DNA from: CAYVOV01 sp964453525
GTDB taxonomy: Bacteria; Chloroflexota; Dehalococcoidia; Dehalococcoidales; UBA2162
Direction: 5' to 3'
DNA: 64,000 bases
NCBI GenBank assembly: GCA_964453525.1
Contig: CAYVOV010000003.1
Coordinates: 140,552-204,551, forward strand
The notes under the pieces were generated by a model, which did no database searches, was not told the origin of the DNA, and saw only the letters and a program-made list of their open reading frames with translations. Of the stretch, positions 16,160 through 24,598 are shown piece after piece. A program made the position numbers and the translations under genes. Position 1 is the first letter of the stretch. Each line of letters begins with the position of its first letter.

Positions 16160-17479
16160 CTAGACGAACTGTCTTACATCGCCTATCTGCTCGGGAGGTT
16201 TTGGGGGGCGGGCCAGGAGCATTACGATTGTGGAGAGGGTGACGGTGGCGGCGAAGGTAATGAAGGCTATCATATAGCTGCCGTAAGTATCATAAATCCA
16301 CCCGGCAAAAATCGGCGAGGCGAACTGCACCGGCGCCCGGAACAGGTTGGTGGCGCCGTGAATCGAGCCGTAGGCTTTCCGCCCGAAGTACCGCCCCAGT
16401 ATCAGGAGATAGAGCGGCACGGCAGCGCCGCTGCCGAATCCGTAAAGGGCAAGCATTACGTAGACAGTTGCCGTAGACGGGCTGATGCAGAAAGCACCGA
16501 TTCCGGCAGCCTGGAAGAAGAACGCCCCCGCCAGCAGGAATGGCATCCGGTCTTTGGTGACCCTATCGGCAATAACCCCGCCGATGAACCTTGATGGTAT
16601 AGTGAAGAAAATCATCATCCCCATCATTGCCCCGGCGGCGGTGGACTCAATTCCCCGGTCGGTAAGGAAAGGAATGCAGTGGACGTTGAGGCCGCCGAAA
16701 ACGACAGTGTGTCCCGCCATGGCAATCACTATCATCCAGAAGGCGGGAGTCTTCATCGCCTGCCTCAGGGTGAATTCAACTTCCTGAAAACCTGAAGCGT
16801 ACTCAACTCCCCGGTCAATCATGCTGCCCACATCAGTTGCGGCGTCCACCTCCGTCTTTGCTCCGTCGGGAAGAATTCCGTAGTATTCCGGCCGCTGCTG
16901 TTTAATTGTCAGCAGCACGAAAGGCAGGCCGGCAACGAGTACCGAGCCCCATGTCACGCAGGTCAGCCGCCAGCCGACCTCATCCACCTGCCAGGTGATT
17001 ATCGGCAGCACGATAACGCCCACCACTCCGATGAGGGCAAACTTGATGCCGTGCGCCAGTCCTCTCTTGCTGATGAACCAGTTGGTAACAGTCTTGTCCA
17101 TAGCGATTGTCATTGAAAGGTTAATCCCGATGCCGATTAAAAAGCCCCAGACAAGGTAGTACGCCCAGAGAGTATTGACGAAGTACATTATCAGCACGCC
17201 GAAGGCGGCGACAGCCATGCCGGTGAAGATGACCCACCGGGGGCCGAACCTGTCGACAAGCCATCCGGTAAGCGGAGCTTCGATTCCGCCCTCGAATCTG
17301 GCGATTCCGGCAGCGACCGATGTAACGGCACGGTTGAACTGAAGCTCGGCGGCAAGGGGCTTGAAAATAGCCGAAAACCCGTAGCTTGTAAAACCGTGCC
17401 CCAGACCGGAGATAACGCCGGTGGAGATAACCGTCCACCAGCCGAAGTACATATCACGCAGGCTGAATTTCTTAATCAC
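16160..17479 (-). CDS. MFS transporter, OFA/monocarboxylate-type
   Basis: Major-facilitator carrier of 439 residues with 12 predicted helices and a central cytoplasmic loop (about 205-240). The N-terminal MYFGWWTVISTGVISGLGHG and the loop 2-3 motif GWLVDRFGPRWV are typical of the oxalate:formate antiporter/monocarboxylate porter branch. A second half-signature is GGVIADRVTKDRMP near 305. The likely cargo is a small organic anion, which fits the many hydroxyacid enzymes around it; the exact substrate cannot be read. The start lies just inside a palindromic element. It is downstream of the MoxR operon but separated by a terminator. Confidence 0.9.
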   Translation of the reverse strand: MIKKFSLRDMYFGWWTVISTGVISGLGHGFTSYGFSAIFKPLAAELQFNRAVTSVAAGIARFEGGIEAPLTGWLVDRFGPRWVIFTGMAVAAFGVLIMYFVNTLWAYYLVWGFLIGIGINLSMTIAMDKTVTNWFISKRGLAHGIKFALIGVVGVIVLPIITWQVDEVGWRLTCVTWGSVLVAGLPFVLLTIKQQRPEYYGILPDGAKTEVDAATDVGSMIDRGVEYASGFQEVEFTLRQAMKTPAFWMIVIAMAGHTVVFGGLNVHCIPFLTDRGIESTAAGAMMGMMIFFTIPSRFIGGVIADRVTKDRMPFLLAGAFFFQAAGIGAFCISPSTATVYVMLALYGFGSGAAVPLYLLILGRYFGRKAYGSIHGATNLFRAPVQFASPIFAGWIYDTYGSYMIAFITFAATVTLSTIVMLLARPPKPPEQIGDVRQFV

Positions 17480-17500
17480 AAAAAAGCTTTCTCTGTTGTT

Positions 17501-17570
17501 ATCTATTCCCGCCCACCGCCCTTAGCGAAAATTAAGAGGGGCTCACGCCCCCTCTTAAACACCCCGATTC
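17501..17570. repeat. Partial dispersed element with terminator hairpin
   Basis: Contains TATTCCCGCCCACCGCCCTT, shared with the copies near 7770, 30560 and 56825, plus the hairpin TTAAGAGGGGC/GCCCCCTCTTAA (17532-17558, one bulge). On the minus strand this is followed by TTTTCG, so it can terminate the MoxR operon. Confidence 0.65.
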
Positions 17571-17572
17571 AA

Positions 17573-19090
17573 TTACTCATTCTCAGGCCCGCGGAGCAGG
17601 TTGCGCAGGGATTTCCAGAGGTTATTGGCGTGTATCAGCAGAGTATTTTCGGTCTCTCGTTCGCCGTAGCGGGTGTCATCGTAAATGCCGGTGATTTCAC
17701 CGAGCAGTTCCCGACTCTCTGGCAGTGACCGGTATAGGCGTCTGGCGTACTCGTTCGGCGTCTCATATTGCCGGCGTGGCATATTGACGCGGGCGGTTTC
17801 CCAGAGCAGGCACTCGTAAATCTGCCGGATACTCAGCGTACCCTGAAAGGAATCTAGGTACCACTCGGGCAGTACGCCGGCCGCGTCTGCCTGTTTCCGG
17901 GATGGCACCAGTCCCCGCATCCTGTCCAGAAGAATCTGAAGGTCGGATTTAAAAAGGTCCCAGCTCCAGAGCGATTCATGAGTTTCATCCAGCTCATCTC
18001 TCTCTTTAGACCACGCATAGCGGAAGACAGCCTTGCTCAACAGGAAGATGATTAGGGCAGCAACCAGGGCGAAGAAGAGCCATTTCAGTGCCATGACAAG
18101 CTCGGGAGGCAAGCCCTGTGAAATCACCTGTTCCGGCCTGCCCAGCATTTCACCGAATTCATTACCCCGCATCGGCTCCGGATTCTCACCCTGGAAGAAA
18201 CGGACAAGGTTCATGCCGACGTTGTATAACCACTCAATCAGGTAACCGATGGGTAGGTAGATGTAGGATATAATCCGGAAGAGGAAATCGGAGGCGGTGT
18301 TCAGGGCACCGGTCAGAAAATTGACGAAGTCCAAAGAGACGACACTGGCGGCGGCAATGCCTGAGGTGACCAGACCACCGATGACAACGAGCAGGACCGA
18401 GAGCCACCGGCGGTTCAATGTCGGTGATATTCCGTCGAACGCCATCTTTTGCTGAATACTTCTAAGGTTAGCCAGAGCCATTGCCAGCAGACCGAAAAAG
18501 AAAAATCCGGCAAGGTGGAGCCAGACCGAGGTAACATTGAAAAGAAAACGAGTCCCCAGAGTGACTCCGCTGACGAGAATGACCAGGACAAGGGCGGCTA
18601 TCCCGAAGAGAAAATATCGGTAGATATCTGTTTCGTCGAGCCTGGAGCGTCCCAGGCTGATACCACGCCACCAGACTAAAAAGGAGAGCGCCAGAGCCAC
18701 TATCATCGGTATGATATGGGTGAAGCTGCTCAGCATCAGCGTGGCAACGTATTTAAACCACTCACCACTCAGCAGGCTGTGACCAGCGCCGTACTCGGCA
18801 CGGATGATAATCAGAACCGTTATTATACCGCAGGCGATTATGCTCAGTCTGACCCAACCGATAGGCCATTTTCTGTTAATGAAGAATCTTGCGCTGACGA
18901 AGGAAACTCCCAGGATAACTGCCAGTGAGAGCAGGCTCAGAGGCGGCTTTATCCAGTTGAGGTCGGGGAGCTTTGCCAGCCAGACCAGCCAGGGAAACAT
19001 CCAGAAGACGTGCATAAGGGTAACCGACGCTATGAAAGCGCCTGTCGTCACCCAGTTGAAACCTGATAGTCTGTTGAGGATTGTCGCCAA
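17573..19090 (-). CDS. Multi-spanning membrane protein with C-terminal DUF4129 domain
   Basis: Third gene of a MoxR-DUF58-DUF4129 operon, 505 residues. The N-terminal half has about seven to eight TM helices (20-240), followed by two more near 255-285 and 340-362. A cytoplasmic C-terminal domain (about 400-490) matches the DUF4129 pattern: IRQIYECLLWETA, RRQYETPNEYARRL, then DDTRYGERE. No transglutaminase catalytic triad was seen, so this is the DUF4129 partner without the protease-like domain. Start is TTG with GAGGG ahead. Such operons are proposed to act as chaperones or in cell-envelope assembly; the client is unknown. Confidence 0.85.
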   Translation of the reverse strand: MATILNRLSGFNWVTTGAFIASVTLMHVFWMFPWLVWLAKLPDLNWIKPPLSLLSLAVILGVSFVSARFFINRKWPIGWVRLSIIACGIITVLIIIRAEYGAGHSLLSGEWFKYVATLMLSSFTHIIPMIVALALSFLVWWRGISLGRSRLDETDIYRYFLFGIAALVLVILVSGVTLGTRFLFNVTSVWLHLAGFFFFGLLAMALANLRSIQQKMAFDGISPTLNRRWLSVLLVVIGGLVTSGIAAASVVSLDFVNFLTGALNTASDFLFRIISYIYLPIGYLIEWLYNVGMNLVRFFQGENPEPMRGNEFGEMLGRPEQVISQGLPPELVMALKWLFFALVAALIIFLLSKAVFRYAWSKERDELDETHESLWSWDLFKSDLQILLDRMRGLVPSRKQADAAGVLPEWYLDSFQGTLSIRQIYECLLWETARVNMPRRQYETPNEYARRLYRSLPESRELLGEITGIYDDTRYGERETENTLLIHANNLWKSLRNLLRGPENE

Positions 19091-19104
19091 TTTCTACCCT
19101 CTAT

Positions 19105-20364
19105 TCAATTTGTTGCCGGAGTTTGGCTCAGTGCTTTCCCCGCTGTGTCCACGGTCAGAGTCTCCAGTTCGCTCCACAACACTTCATCATTGACGCGGTA
19201 AACGGTCAGCCCGTCCCGGCTTATCCCTGACTCCGAACCGCCAACAATAATCAATGCCACCTTGCGTCCGCCCCTTTTTATCTGGTTGAGTGAAGCCAGG
19301 AGAGAGTCGGTGACCACAGCGGTTATTACAACCACCGTGCTTCCCCAGGGGATATTCTTTGCCTCTTTCAACACCAGCCGGGGCATCTGCAGAGTTTCCG
19401 TCTGGTGTATCTGTGCCAGTATCTCCATTATCCGGAGCTGCTGGTCGGTATGCTGACTGGGCGCCAGCCTGATGCTGGACTCTATTCCCGCGCTCCGGCT
19501 CTGATTAACGTATAAACCCACCCGGTAACCATTGTTCAGGGCATACCGGGAAACAGAGGCGGCGGTTATGATACTAAGTTCCAGAAGCTGGGGCACGCTT
19601 CCCCAGAACGGCGGTTTGACAGTGCGCACGTCAAGAAAGATGCCCATATCCACTGTTGTCGTCGGTTCAAAGATTTTTGTCTGGAGGCTTCCGCGCCGCG
19701 CCGTGCTTTTCCAGTGGATTTGTTTTAAACTATCGCCCGGAAAGTAATCCCTGACTCCCGCCGTCAGAACCGGGTCCTGAAACATGTGCCTCTCCATCCT
19801 GATATCGCCAAAAGGCTGCCGGGCAGGAATACCCAGCTTCTCCAGCGGTACAACCCTGGGGTATACCATGAGAGTGCTGGTTTCAGGGGCGTCAATTGTT
19901 CTTTTTGAAAAGCCAAAGAGGTCTCCGGAGGAAAGTTTTGCCGGACCGAAGGTAAAATAGCCGCGCTGAAGGCATTTAATAGGGAAACGCCGCTTCACCC
20001 GGTGGTACCAGCTCAGGGACAGAACATTATTCAGTATAGAGCAGTTCTGGGTGCCTGTCGGTGAGACTCTACCCTTGAGGAAAGTCACCTCGGAAGGGAC
20101 TTCATCATCTATCTGGAGCCAGAACAGGGGCAATATTTTTTTGTTGGTTATCTCTATCTCAAGCTGGACTTCTTCTCCCCAGAAAACGCGGTTGGAGCTT
20201 AATTTTCTGTGATATTCCACCCGGTTCAGACAGTAGCGTCCCCAGAGTCTGGCAACACCTCCGGCAAGGAATAGCAGCAGGGAAACAAGAAGCAGCGGCA
20301 CCTGATGCAGAAGCAGGCTGCCGATAAACAGGATAAGCGGGAGGAGGAACCAGTAGTTGCCCAC
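19105..20364 (-). CDS. DUF58 domain protein
   Basis: Second gene of the MoxR operon, 419 residues. Two TM helices near the N-terminus (about 4-20 and 22-40) are followed by a beta-rich region, then the DUF58 core. That core is seen as VRDYFPGDSLKQIHWKSTAR near 205-225, followed by a vWA-like segment with VDMGIFLDVRT, in which the MIDAS pattern is degenerate. The start is GTG at 20364, 5 bp after the ATPase stop. The usual role is as the substrate or cofactor partner of a MoxR ATPase in envelope maintenance. Confidence 0.92.
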   Translation of the reverse strand: MGNYWFLLPLILFIGSLLLHQVPLLLVSLLLFLAGGVARLWGRYCLNRVEYHRKLSSNRVFWGEEVQLEIEITNKKILPLFWLQIDDEVPSEVTFLKGRVSPTGTQNCSILNNVLSLSWYHRVKRRFPIKCLQRGYFTFGPAKLSSGDLFGFSKRTIDAPETSTLMVYPRVVPLEKLGIPARQPFGDIRMERHMFQDPVLTAGVRDYFPGDSLKQIHWKSTARRGSLQTKIFEPTTTVDMGIFLDVRTVKPPFWGSVPQLLELSIITAASVSRYALNNGYRVGLYVNQSRSAGIESSIRLAPSQHTDQQLRIMEILAQIHQTETLQMPRLVLKEAKNIPWGSTVVVITAVVTDSLLASLNQIKRGGRKVALIIVGGSESGISRDGLTVYRVNDEVLWSELETLTVDTAGKALSQTPATN

Positions 20365-20369
20365 CGCAT

Positions 20370-21347
20370 TTACCTTTCTTCAGTGCCGGCCTGTACTTCG
20401 ACAGGGACCGGCACGGTATCGACTATCTCCGCCAGGGCATGTTCGACGCTGGTCCCGCGGAGGTAGGTTTCCGCTTTGAGAACAATGCGGTGGGACAGCA
20501 CGGAACCGGCAAGGTATTTAACATCGTCGGGGAGGACGTATGCCCTGCCCCGCAGTGCCGCCAGCGCCTGGGCTGACTGGTAAAGAGCCAGCATTGCCCG
20601 CGGACTGGCGCCGAGCTCCACTGAGTTATGGCTGCGGGTGGCGTGGATAAGACGGATTATGTAGTCCTCGATATCGGCGGTGACAAGTATCTCCCGGCAG
20701 GCTGCTTGCATCTTGAGGAGTTCATCGGCGGGAACTACCGCCTCAAGTTCGTCAAGAGGATTTGTCTGGCGGAAACGTGTCAGTATCACCCGGTCGTCAT
20801 CCATTGTGGGATATCCCAGTCTTATTTTGAGGAGAAACCGGTCAAGCTGGGCTTCCGGCAGGGGAAAGGTGCCTTCAAGCTCGATTGGATTCTGAGTCGC
20901 CAGTACCAGAAACGGCCTGGGCAATTGCTCAGTTTCACCTTCGATTGTAATCTGGCGCTCCTGCATGGCTTCGAGCAGTGCCGACTGCGTGCGCGGAGTT
21001 GCCCGGTTAATCTCGTCAGCCAGGATTATCTGCGCCATAATCGGTCCCGGCTTCAACTCGAAGTCCGACGTTTTCTGGTTGAAGATATGGGTTCCGGTGA
21101 TATCGGAAGGCAGCAGGTCCGGGGTAAACTGGATACGCCGGAAAGCGCAGCCGAGTGACCTGGCAACGGACTTGGCGAGCATCGTCTTGCCGATGCCGGG
21201 TACATCGTCGATGAGGATGTGGCCTTCGCAGAGAAGGGTAACAACGACAAGCTCGACGACTTCACTCTTGCCGACGATTACCCTCTCAACGTTTTCCTTA
21301 ACTTTATTTCCTGTCTCCTGAATCCGCCTGACAATATCGTCCTGCAT
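20370..21347 (-). CDS. MoxR-family AAA+ ATPase
   Basis: AAA+ ATPase of 325 residues, the first gene of the operon with DUF58 and DUF4129 proteins. Walker A is DVPGIGKTMLAKS near 50, Walker B is ILADEINRATP near 110, followed by sensor 1 in LATQNPIELEGT and the MoxR-specific LPEAQLDRFLLK. The arginine finger region is in the same block. The C-terminal lid domain (230-310) shows GASPRAMLALYQSAQA. The ATG has GAGGAG ahead. MoxR proteins are thought to remodel partner proteins; the partner here should be the two downstream products. Confidence 0.95.
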   Translation of the reverse strand: MQDDIVRRIQETGNKVKENVERVIVGKSEVVELVVVTLLCEGHILIDDVPGIGKTMLAKSVARSLGCAFRRIQFTPDLLPSDITGTHIFNQKTSDFELKPGPIMAQIILADEINRATPRTQSALLEAMQERQITIEGETEQLPRPFLVLATQNPIELEGTFPLPEAQLDRFLLKIRLGYPTMDDDRVILTRFRQTNPLDELEAVVPADELLKMQAACREILVTADIEDYIIRLIHATRSHNSVELGASPRAMLALYQSAQALAALRGRAYVLPDDVKYLAGSVLSHRIVLKAETYLRGTSVEHALAEIVDTVPVPVEVQAGTEER

Positions 21348-21490
21348 GAAGCTCCTCTCTAATTGTTCCTGCCTTTGGCGAGACTATCAAACAAATAAGC
21401 ATATAATAGGTGGTGAATAATTTCAATAGCTTCAGGTGATAAAGGAATCTATCATTCCAAATATGATAATACAAGGGCATATTAATACCG

Positions 21491-22096
21491 TCAGTCATTC
21501 TCGATATTTTTACCCACCAGTCCAAATAGAAACAGACGGTTCAGGTCCTGGGTCAGCTTTGAATCCACCTTCAATTGATTGATTGTTTCCAGACTGCTAA
21601 ATACTCCGTTACGGACTATTTCGAAATATAACTTGATAGCCTGCTGCGATAATCCTTTATGTATATAACCCTTTTCCCTGCCTTCTTCGACGAGGTCATC
21701 GATGAGCTTATCAATTTCATTCTGCCACATAGTCTCGATTATCTGCGCCATCTCCGGATAATCTCTCACCGCTGTCTTCATCAGCTCACCCTGATACTGA
21801 CTGGCGAGTTCGGCTTTATCAAAGATGATTGCCTCCAGTTTTTCCAGGTAAGGCTTGTCTGCGTAGATAATTTCGCTTGATTTGGCTACCAGATTGGACA
21901 ATACCGTCCTGACAACCTCTCTCACCAGGGCATCTTTGCTGCCGAAGTGGTTATAGATTGTAACGTGAGAGACGTTAGCCCGGTGGGCGATGTCTCCGAT
22001 GCTGACCTTGCCGAACCCGAACGTCTTGAAGAGCTCTATCGCCGCCTGCCTGATACTCTCCTTCTTCTGCTCTTTTCTACGCTCAAAACCATTCAT
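21491..22096 (-). CDS. TetR/AcrR-family transcriptional regulator
   Basis: A 201-residue repressor. The N-terminal HTH (about 12-58) is typical: RQAAIELFKTFGFGKVSIGD then IAHRANVSHVTIYNHFGSKD. The ligand-binding domain (70-195) is all-helical and not assignable to a ligand. It is divergent from a membrane-protein gene (starts about 110 bp apart). A perfect 8-bp inverted repeat in that gap is a likely operator, so it probably controls both itself and its neighbour. Confidence 0.93.
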   Translation of the reverse strand: MNGFERRKEQKKESIRQAAIELFKTFGFGKVSIGDIAHRANVSHVTIYNHFGSKDALVREVVRTVLSNLVAKSSEIIYADKPYLEKLEAIIFDKAELASQYQGELMKTAVRDYPEMAQIIETMWQNEIDKLIDDLVEEGREKGYIHKGLSQQAIKLYFEIVRNGVFSSLETINQLKVDSKLTQDLNRLFLFGLVGKNIEND

Positions 22097-22137
22097 AAGC
22101 CTTAGGACCCTTTGTGAACCTGATATTTTTTGTAATA

Positions 22138-22158
22138 TTTGTATAAATTATATACAAA
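22138..22158. promoter_or_regulatory. Probable TetR operator
   Basis: Perfect inverted repeat TTTGTATA-5 nt-TATACAAA lying between the divergent TetR gene and the Cys-rich membrane-protein gene. It abuts the -35 element at 22163, so a bound repressor would block it. Confidence 0.6.
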
Positions 22159-22162
22159 AGCA

Positions 22163-22189
22163 TTGACAAACTCAAGGATAATGTATAAA
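22163..22189 (+). promoter_or_regulatory. Candidate promoter of the Cys-rich membrane-protein gene
   Basis: TTGACA at 22163-22168, a short 15-bp spacer, and TATAAA at 22184-22189. The ribosome site AAAGGA and a GTG/TTG start follow at 22199-22211. Confidence 0.45.
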
Positions 22190-22207
22190 CTCACTGGCAA
22201 AGGAATA

Positions 22208-22777
22208 GTGTTGTCCGAAAATAAAACACAGCTCTACACAAGGTATCCATTATCGAGTGTATGTATCTACAACGGGGCGACGCTGGCTCATTACCTGCTG
22301 GGTGCAATCGGCATTGTCCTCGGCTATAATTCGCTGGCAGGTAATATTGGCGGAATAATATATTTAGCCTTTGCTCTTTTTGAGATGTACCTGCATCTGC
22401 CGCTGAAGGTCTGCCCGAACTGTGTCTATTTCAGGCTGGAGAACTCGCTGTGTATTTCCGGGCTTAACCTTCTCTCCAGGAAGATTGCCGCGGAAGGAGA
22501 TATAAAAAACTTCTCAAACCGGGCTAAGGGACTGATTTGCTCGAATAATCTTTACATTGCCAGCCTGGTCATTCCGGTTGTTGCCATAATACCGGCATTA
22601 ATAATAAATTTCTCCTTCCCTGTCTTGGCTGTCCTGCTTGCTATCGTGGCGCTGCTTCTTTTCCGTTTCTTTGTGATATTCCCTAGGATAGCCTGCGTTC
22701 ACTGCCGGGCGAAGAATATTTGCCCCCAGGCTCGGCAGGTGTTCAAAGACCTGCAACCAGCCGAACAGGACGACTAA
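22208..22777 (+). CDS. Four-helix membrane protein with cysteine motifs
   Basis: No family recognised. The start is taken at GTG 22208 (TTG 22211 equally possible), because AAAGGA precedes it and the candidate promoter would cover the upstream in-frame ATGs. About 189 residues with four hydrophobic segments. Two Cys clusters face the same side after helix 2 and after helix 4: KVCPNCVYFR...LCISGLN and IACVHCRAKNICPQA. These could hold iron-sulfur clusters or zinc. Likely controlled by the divergent TetR gene. It overlaps the convergent bicupin gene by 4 bp. Confidence 0.75.
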   Translation: MLSENKTQLYTRYPLSSVCIYNGATLAHYLLGAIGIVLGYNSLAGNIGGIIYLAFALFEMYLHLPLKVCPNCVYFRLENSLCISGLNLLSRKIAAEGDIKNFSNRAKGLICSNNLYIASLVIPVVAIIPALIINFSFPVLAVLLAIVALLLFRFFVIFPRIACVHCRAKNICPQARQVFKDLQPAEQDD

Positions 22778-23634
22778 TCCACCGGCGTGCTTTCGTATTT
22801 TCGGGCAAGGCCGACCTGCATCATCCCGTATGGCCTTTCAACCTTGTTGCAGACTATGGGGAAGTGTGGCAGCCCGGCGGGCAGCGAGACCACGGTGGGA
22901 GCATTGATAACGTGTTTCTCGTGTTCTTCGCCGATATCAAGGGTAAGTTCCGCCCCGAAATAGCTCAAGTTGTCCACGTCATGCCCAAAAAATATATAGC
23001 ATTCGTTGTAGGGATGTTTGTGTGCTCCCTGGCCGGGATTCCACTCTCCGGTTTTATTGTAGAGCCCCAGGGCATAGTTGATATCGAGTCCTTCGAGGTC
23101 GTCACCGGACATAGTGATTAGCTGTTTGGCGTTGGCGCCTCCCGGTCCCTCTTTAGCCTCCATCTTTTTAACCAGGTAGGAATATTTATTTCCGTCGGTG
23201 GTGCCTTCCTTCGGCGACTGGTTACCCGAGTACTTGGCGCTGAGAGCCAGGTGAAAATGGCCGAAGGGCTTGTATACTTTCTTTGTTACCAGCGGACAGT
23301 GCGGAAATCCCTTGGCAGCAACAGCCACGGTTGGGATGCTGAAAGCGTGCGGTTCCCATTCCTTGCCCAGCGACAGTTCCATATCCGAACCAAGATAGTT
23401 CAGGTCTTCGTCATCATAGCCGAAAAACAAAAGGAACTCATCGAATGGATGAGTGTGCGCTCCGCGTCCGGGAGCCCAGTCGCCGGTCTGGTTGTAGACT
23501 CCAATAATGAAATTGAAATCAAATCCAGCCATTTCATCACCGGTCACGGCGACAAGCTCTCTGGCATTGGCTCCGCCACGACCTGCCCTGAAAGCTAATT
23601 TATGAACAAGGTGTCGGTATTTCGTTTCTGCCAC
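22774..23634 (-). CDS. Bicupin protein
   Basis: Two cupin domains in tandem in 286 residues (about 1-135 and 148-280), clearly products of an internal duplication: each begins YRHLV/YSYLV, contains GGANA, GxYNxTG and PGxGAHxHP, and ends with LPHxPxxxxKVxxPxG. Metal-type histidines are visible in each half (GAHTHPFDEF, GAHKHPYNEC and the later PHCP/PHFP). This is a metalloenzyme or binding-protein fold and the reaction cannot be named; oxalate decarboxylase-like and dioxygenase-like bicupins exist. A GGAGG-like site precedes the ATG. Confidence 0.85.
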   Translation of the reverse strand: MAETKYRHLVHKLAFRAGRGGANARELVAVTGDEMAGFDFNFIIGVYNQTGDWAPGRGAHTHPFDEFLLFFGYDDEDLNYLGSDMELSLGKEWEPHAFSIPTVAVAAKGFPHCPLVTKKVYKPFGHFHLALSAKYSGNQSPKEGTTDGNKYSYLVKKMEAKEGPGGANAKQLITMSGDDLEGLDINYALGLYNKTGEWNPGQGAHKHPYNECYIFFGHDVDNLSYFGAELTLDIGEEHEKHVINAPTVVSLPAGLPHFPIVCNKVERPYGMMQVGLARKYESTPVD

Positions 23635-23908
23635 GTGTCTTTTCCTCCTTCTCAGAATTGCTTCCTGCCTTTGACTGAGTATTTAACCATATTTTACGTA
23701 ATATATCCATACCGCCCAATTTCATACACTGTCCGTTCAGAGCTATCAAAGTGGACAGGCCTTTTCTGTTTATTCGAAGTCAAACACCCCCAAGATGACG
23801 GAAAAAACCTTTTAAACAGCTTGTGCCTGCAGAAATGAGAGACAAAATAATTCTTGACCTCGACGGCACGGAAAGGGACCAGGGAATAGATTGGGTTAAG
23901 GCAGGTGG

Positions 23909-24493
23909 TTACGGTTTGGTTCCGTATCTGTTTTTATGAAGCCAGGAAAAGTCGGGGCGTCTCTGTCTTTCCGGATACTCCACATTCGGATAACCTTCCT
24001 GCACCCCTATAAGTAGTATGGCGGTGAGTTCATAGTCATCAGGAAGCCCCAGCAGCTTCTCAACGGCCTCTTTATAGGGGTAATCTTCCCAGAAGCCGGA
24101 GGGTACGATGCCGAGCCCTTCGGCGGTTGCCGCCAGCGCTATATTCTCGATGCACATCCAGTTGGAGACTGCCTGTTCGTGTCCCTCCTTGTGGCAGACG
24201 GCAACAACACTGCAGTTTTTATACATATCTCTCTGTCTCGTTGCGGCTGCGTCAACGTCTGCCTGGGTGGCTCCCGGCCGCGGAGCAATGGTGCAGTTCT
24301 GAAGGTATTTTTGCTCGGCAATCTGGTCGATAATGTCGGAATCTTCCACGATAATAAATTCCCAGGGCTGGCGGTTTCCGGCTGATGGTGCTTTGGTACC
24401 TGCCAGAATTAATTTCCTGAGCATCTCTTCCGAAACACCCTGCGTCAGGCTGCGAACCGTTCTCCTTTTTTCAATTGCTTCATAAACGTCCAT
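23909..24493 (-). CDS. Nitroreductase-family FMN oxidoreductase
   Basis: FMN-dependent NAD(P)H oxidoreductase, 194 residues, a single nitroreductase domain. Signatures: IEKRRTVRSLTQ near 7-18, APSAGNRQPWEFIIVED near 36-52, and AATAEGLGIVPSGFW near 120-135, which bind FMN. The C-terminus PNVEYPERQRRP is typical of the BluB/NfnB-like small group. It acts in the cytosol; the physiological substrate is unknown. It is transcribed alone, and a 274-bp gap without genes lies downstream. A second member of the family is at 30921. Confidence 0.92.
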   Translation of the reverse strand: MDVYEAIEKRRTVRSLTQGVSEEMLRKLILAGTKAPSAGNRQPWEFIIVEDSDIIDQIAEQKYLQNCTIAPRPGATQADVDAAATRQRDMYKNCSVVAVCHKEGHEQAVSNWMCIENIALAATAEGLGIVPSGFWEDYPYKEAVEKLLGLPDDYELTAILLIGVQEGYPNVEYPERQRRPDFSWLHKNRYGTKP

Positions 24494-24598
24494 AATTGCC
24501 TCTCCGCCCGGGGTGCAGGCTGATATGAAAAAGCCTGATCTGTGGCAAATCCCGCCAGTATATATAGTACAGTAAGTTAAAGTTTTATGATTATATTT

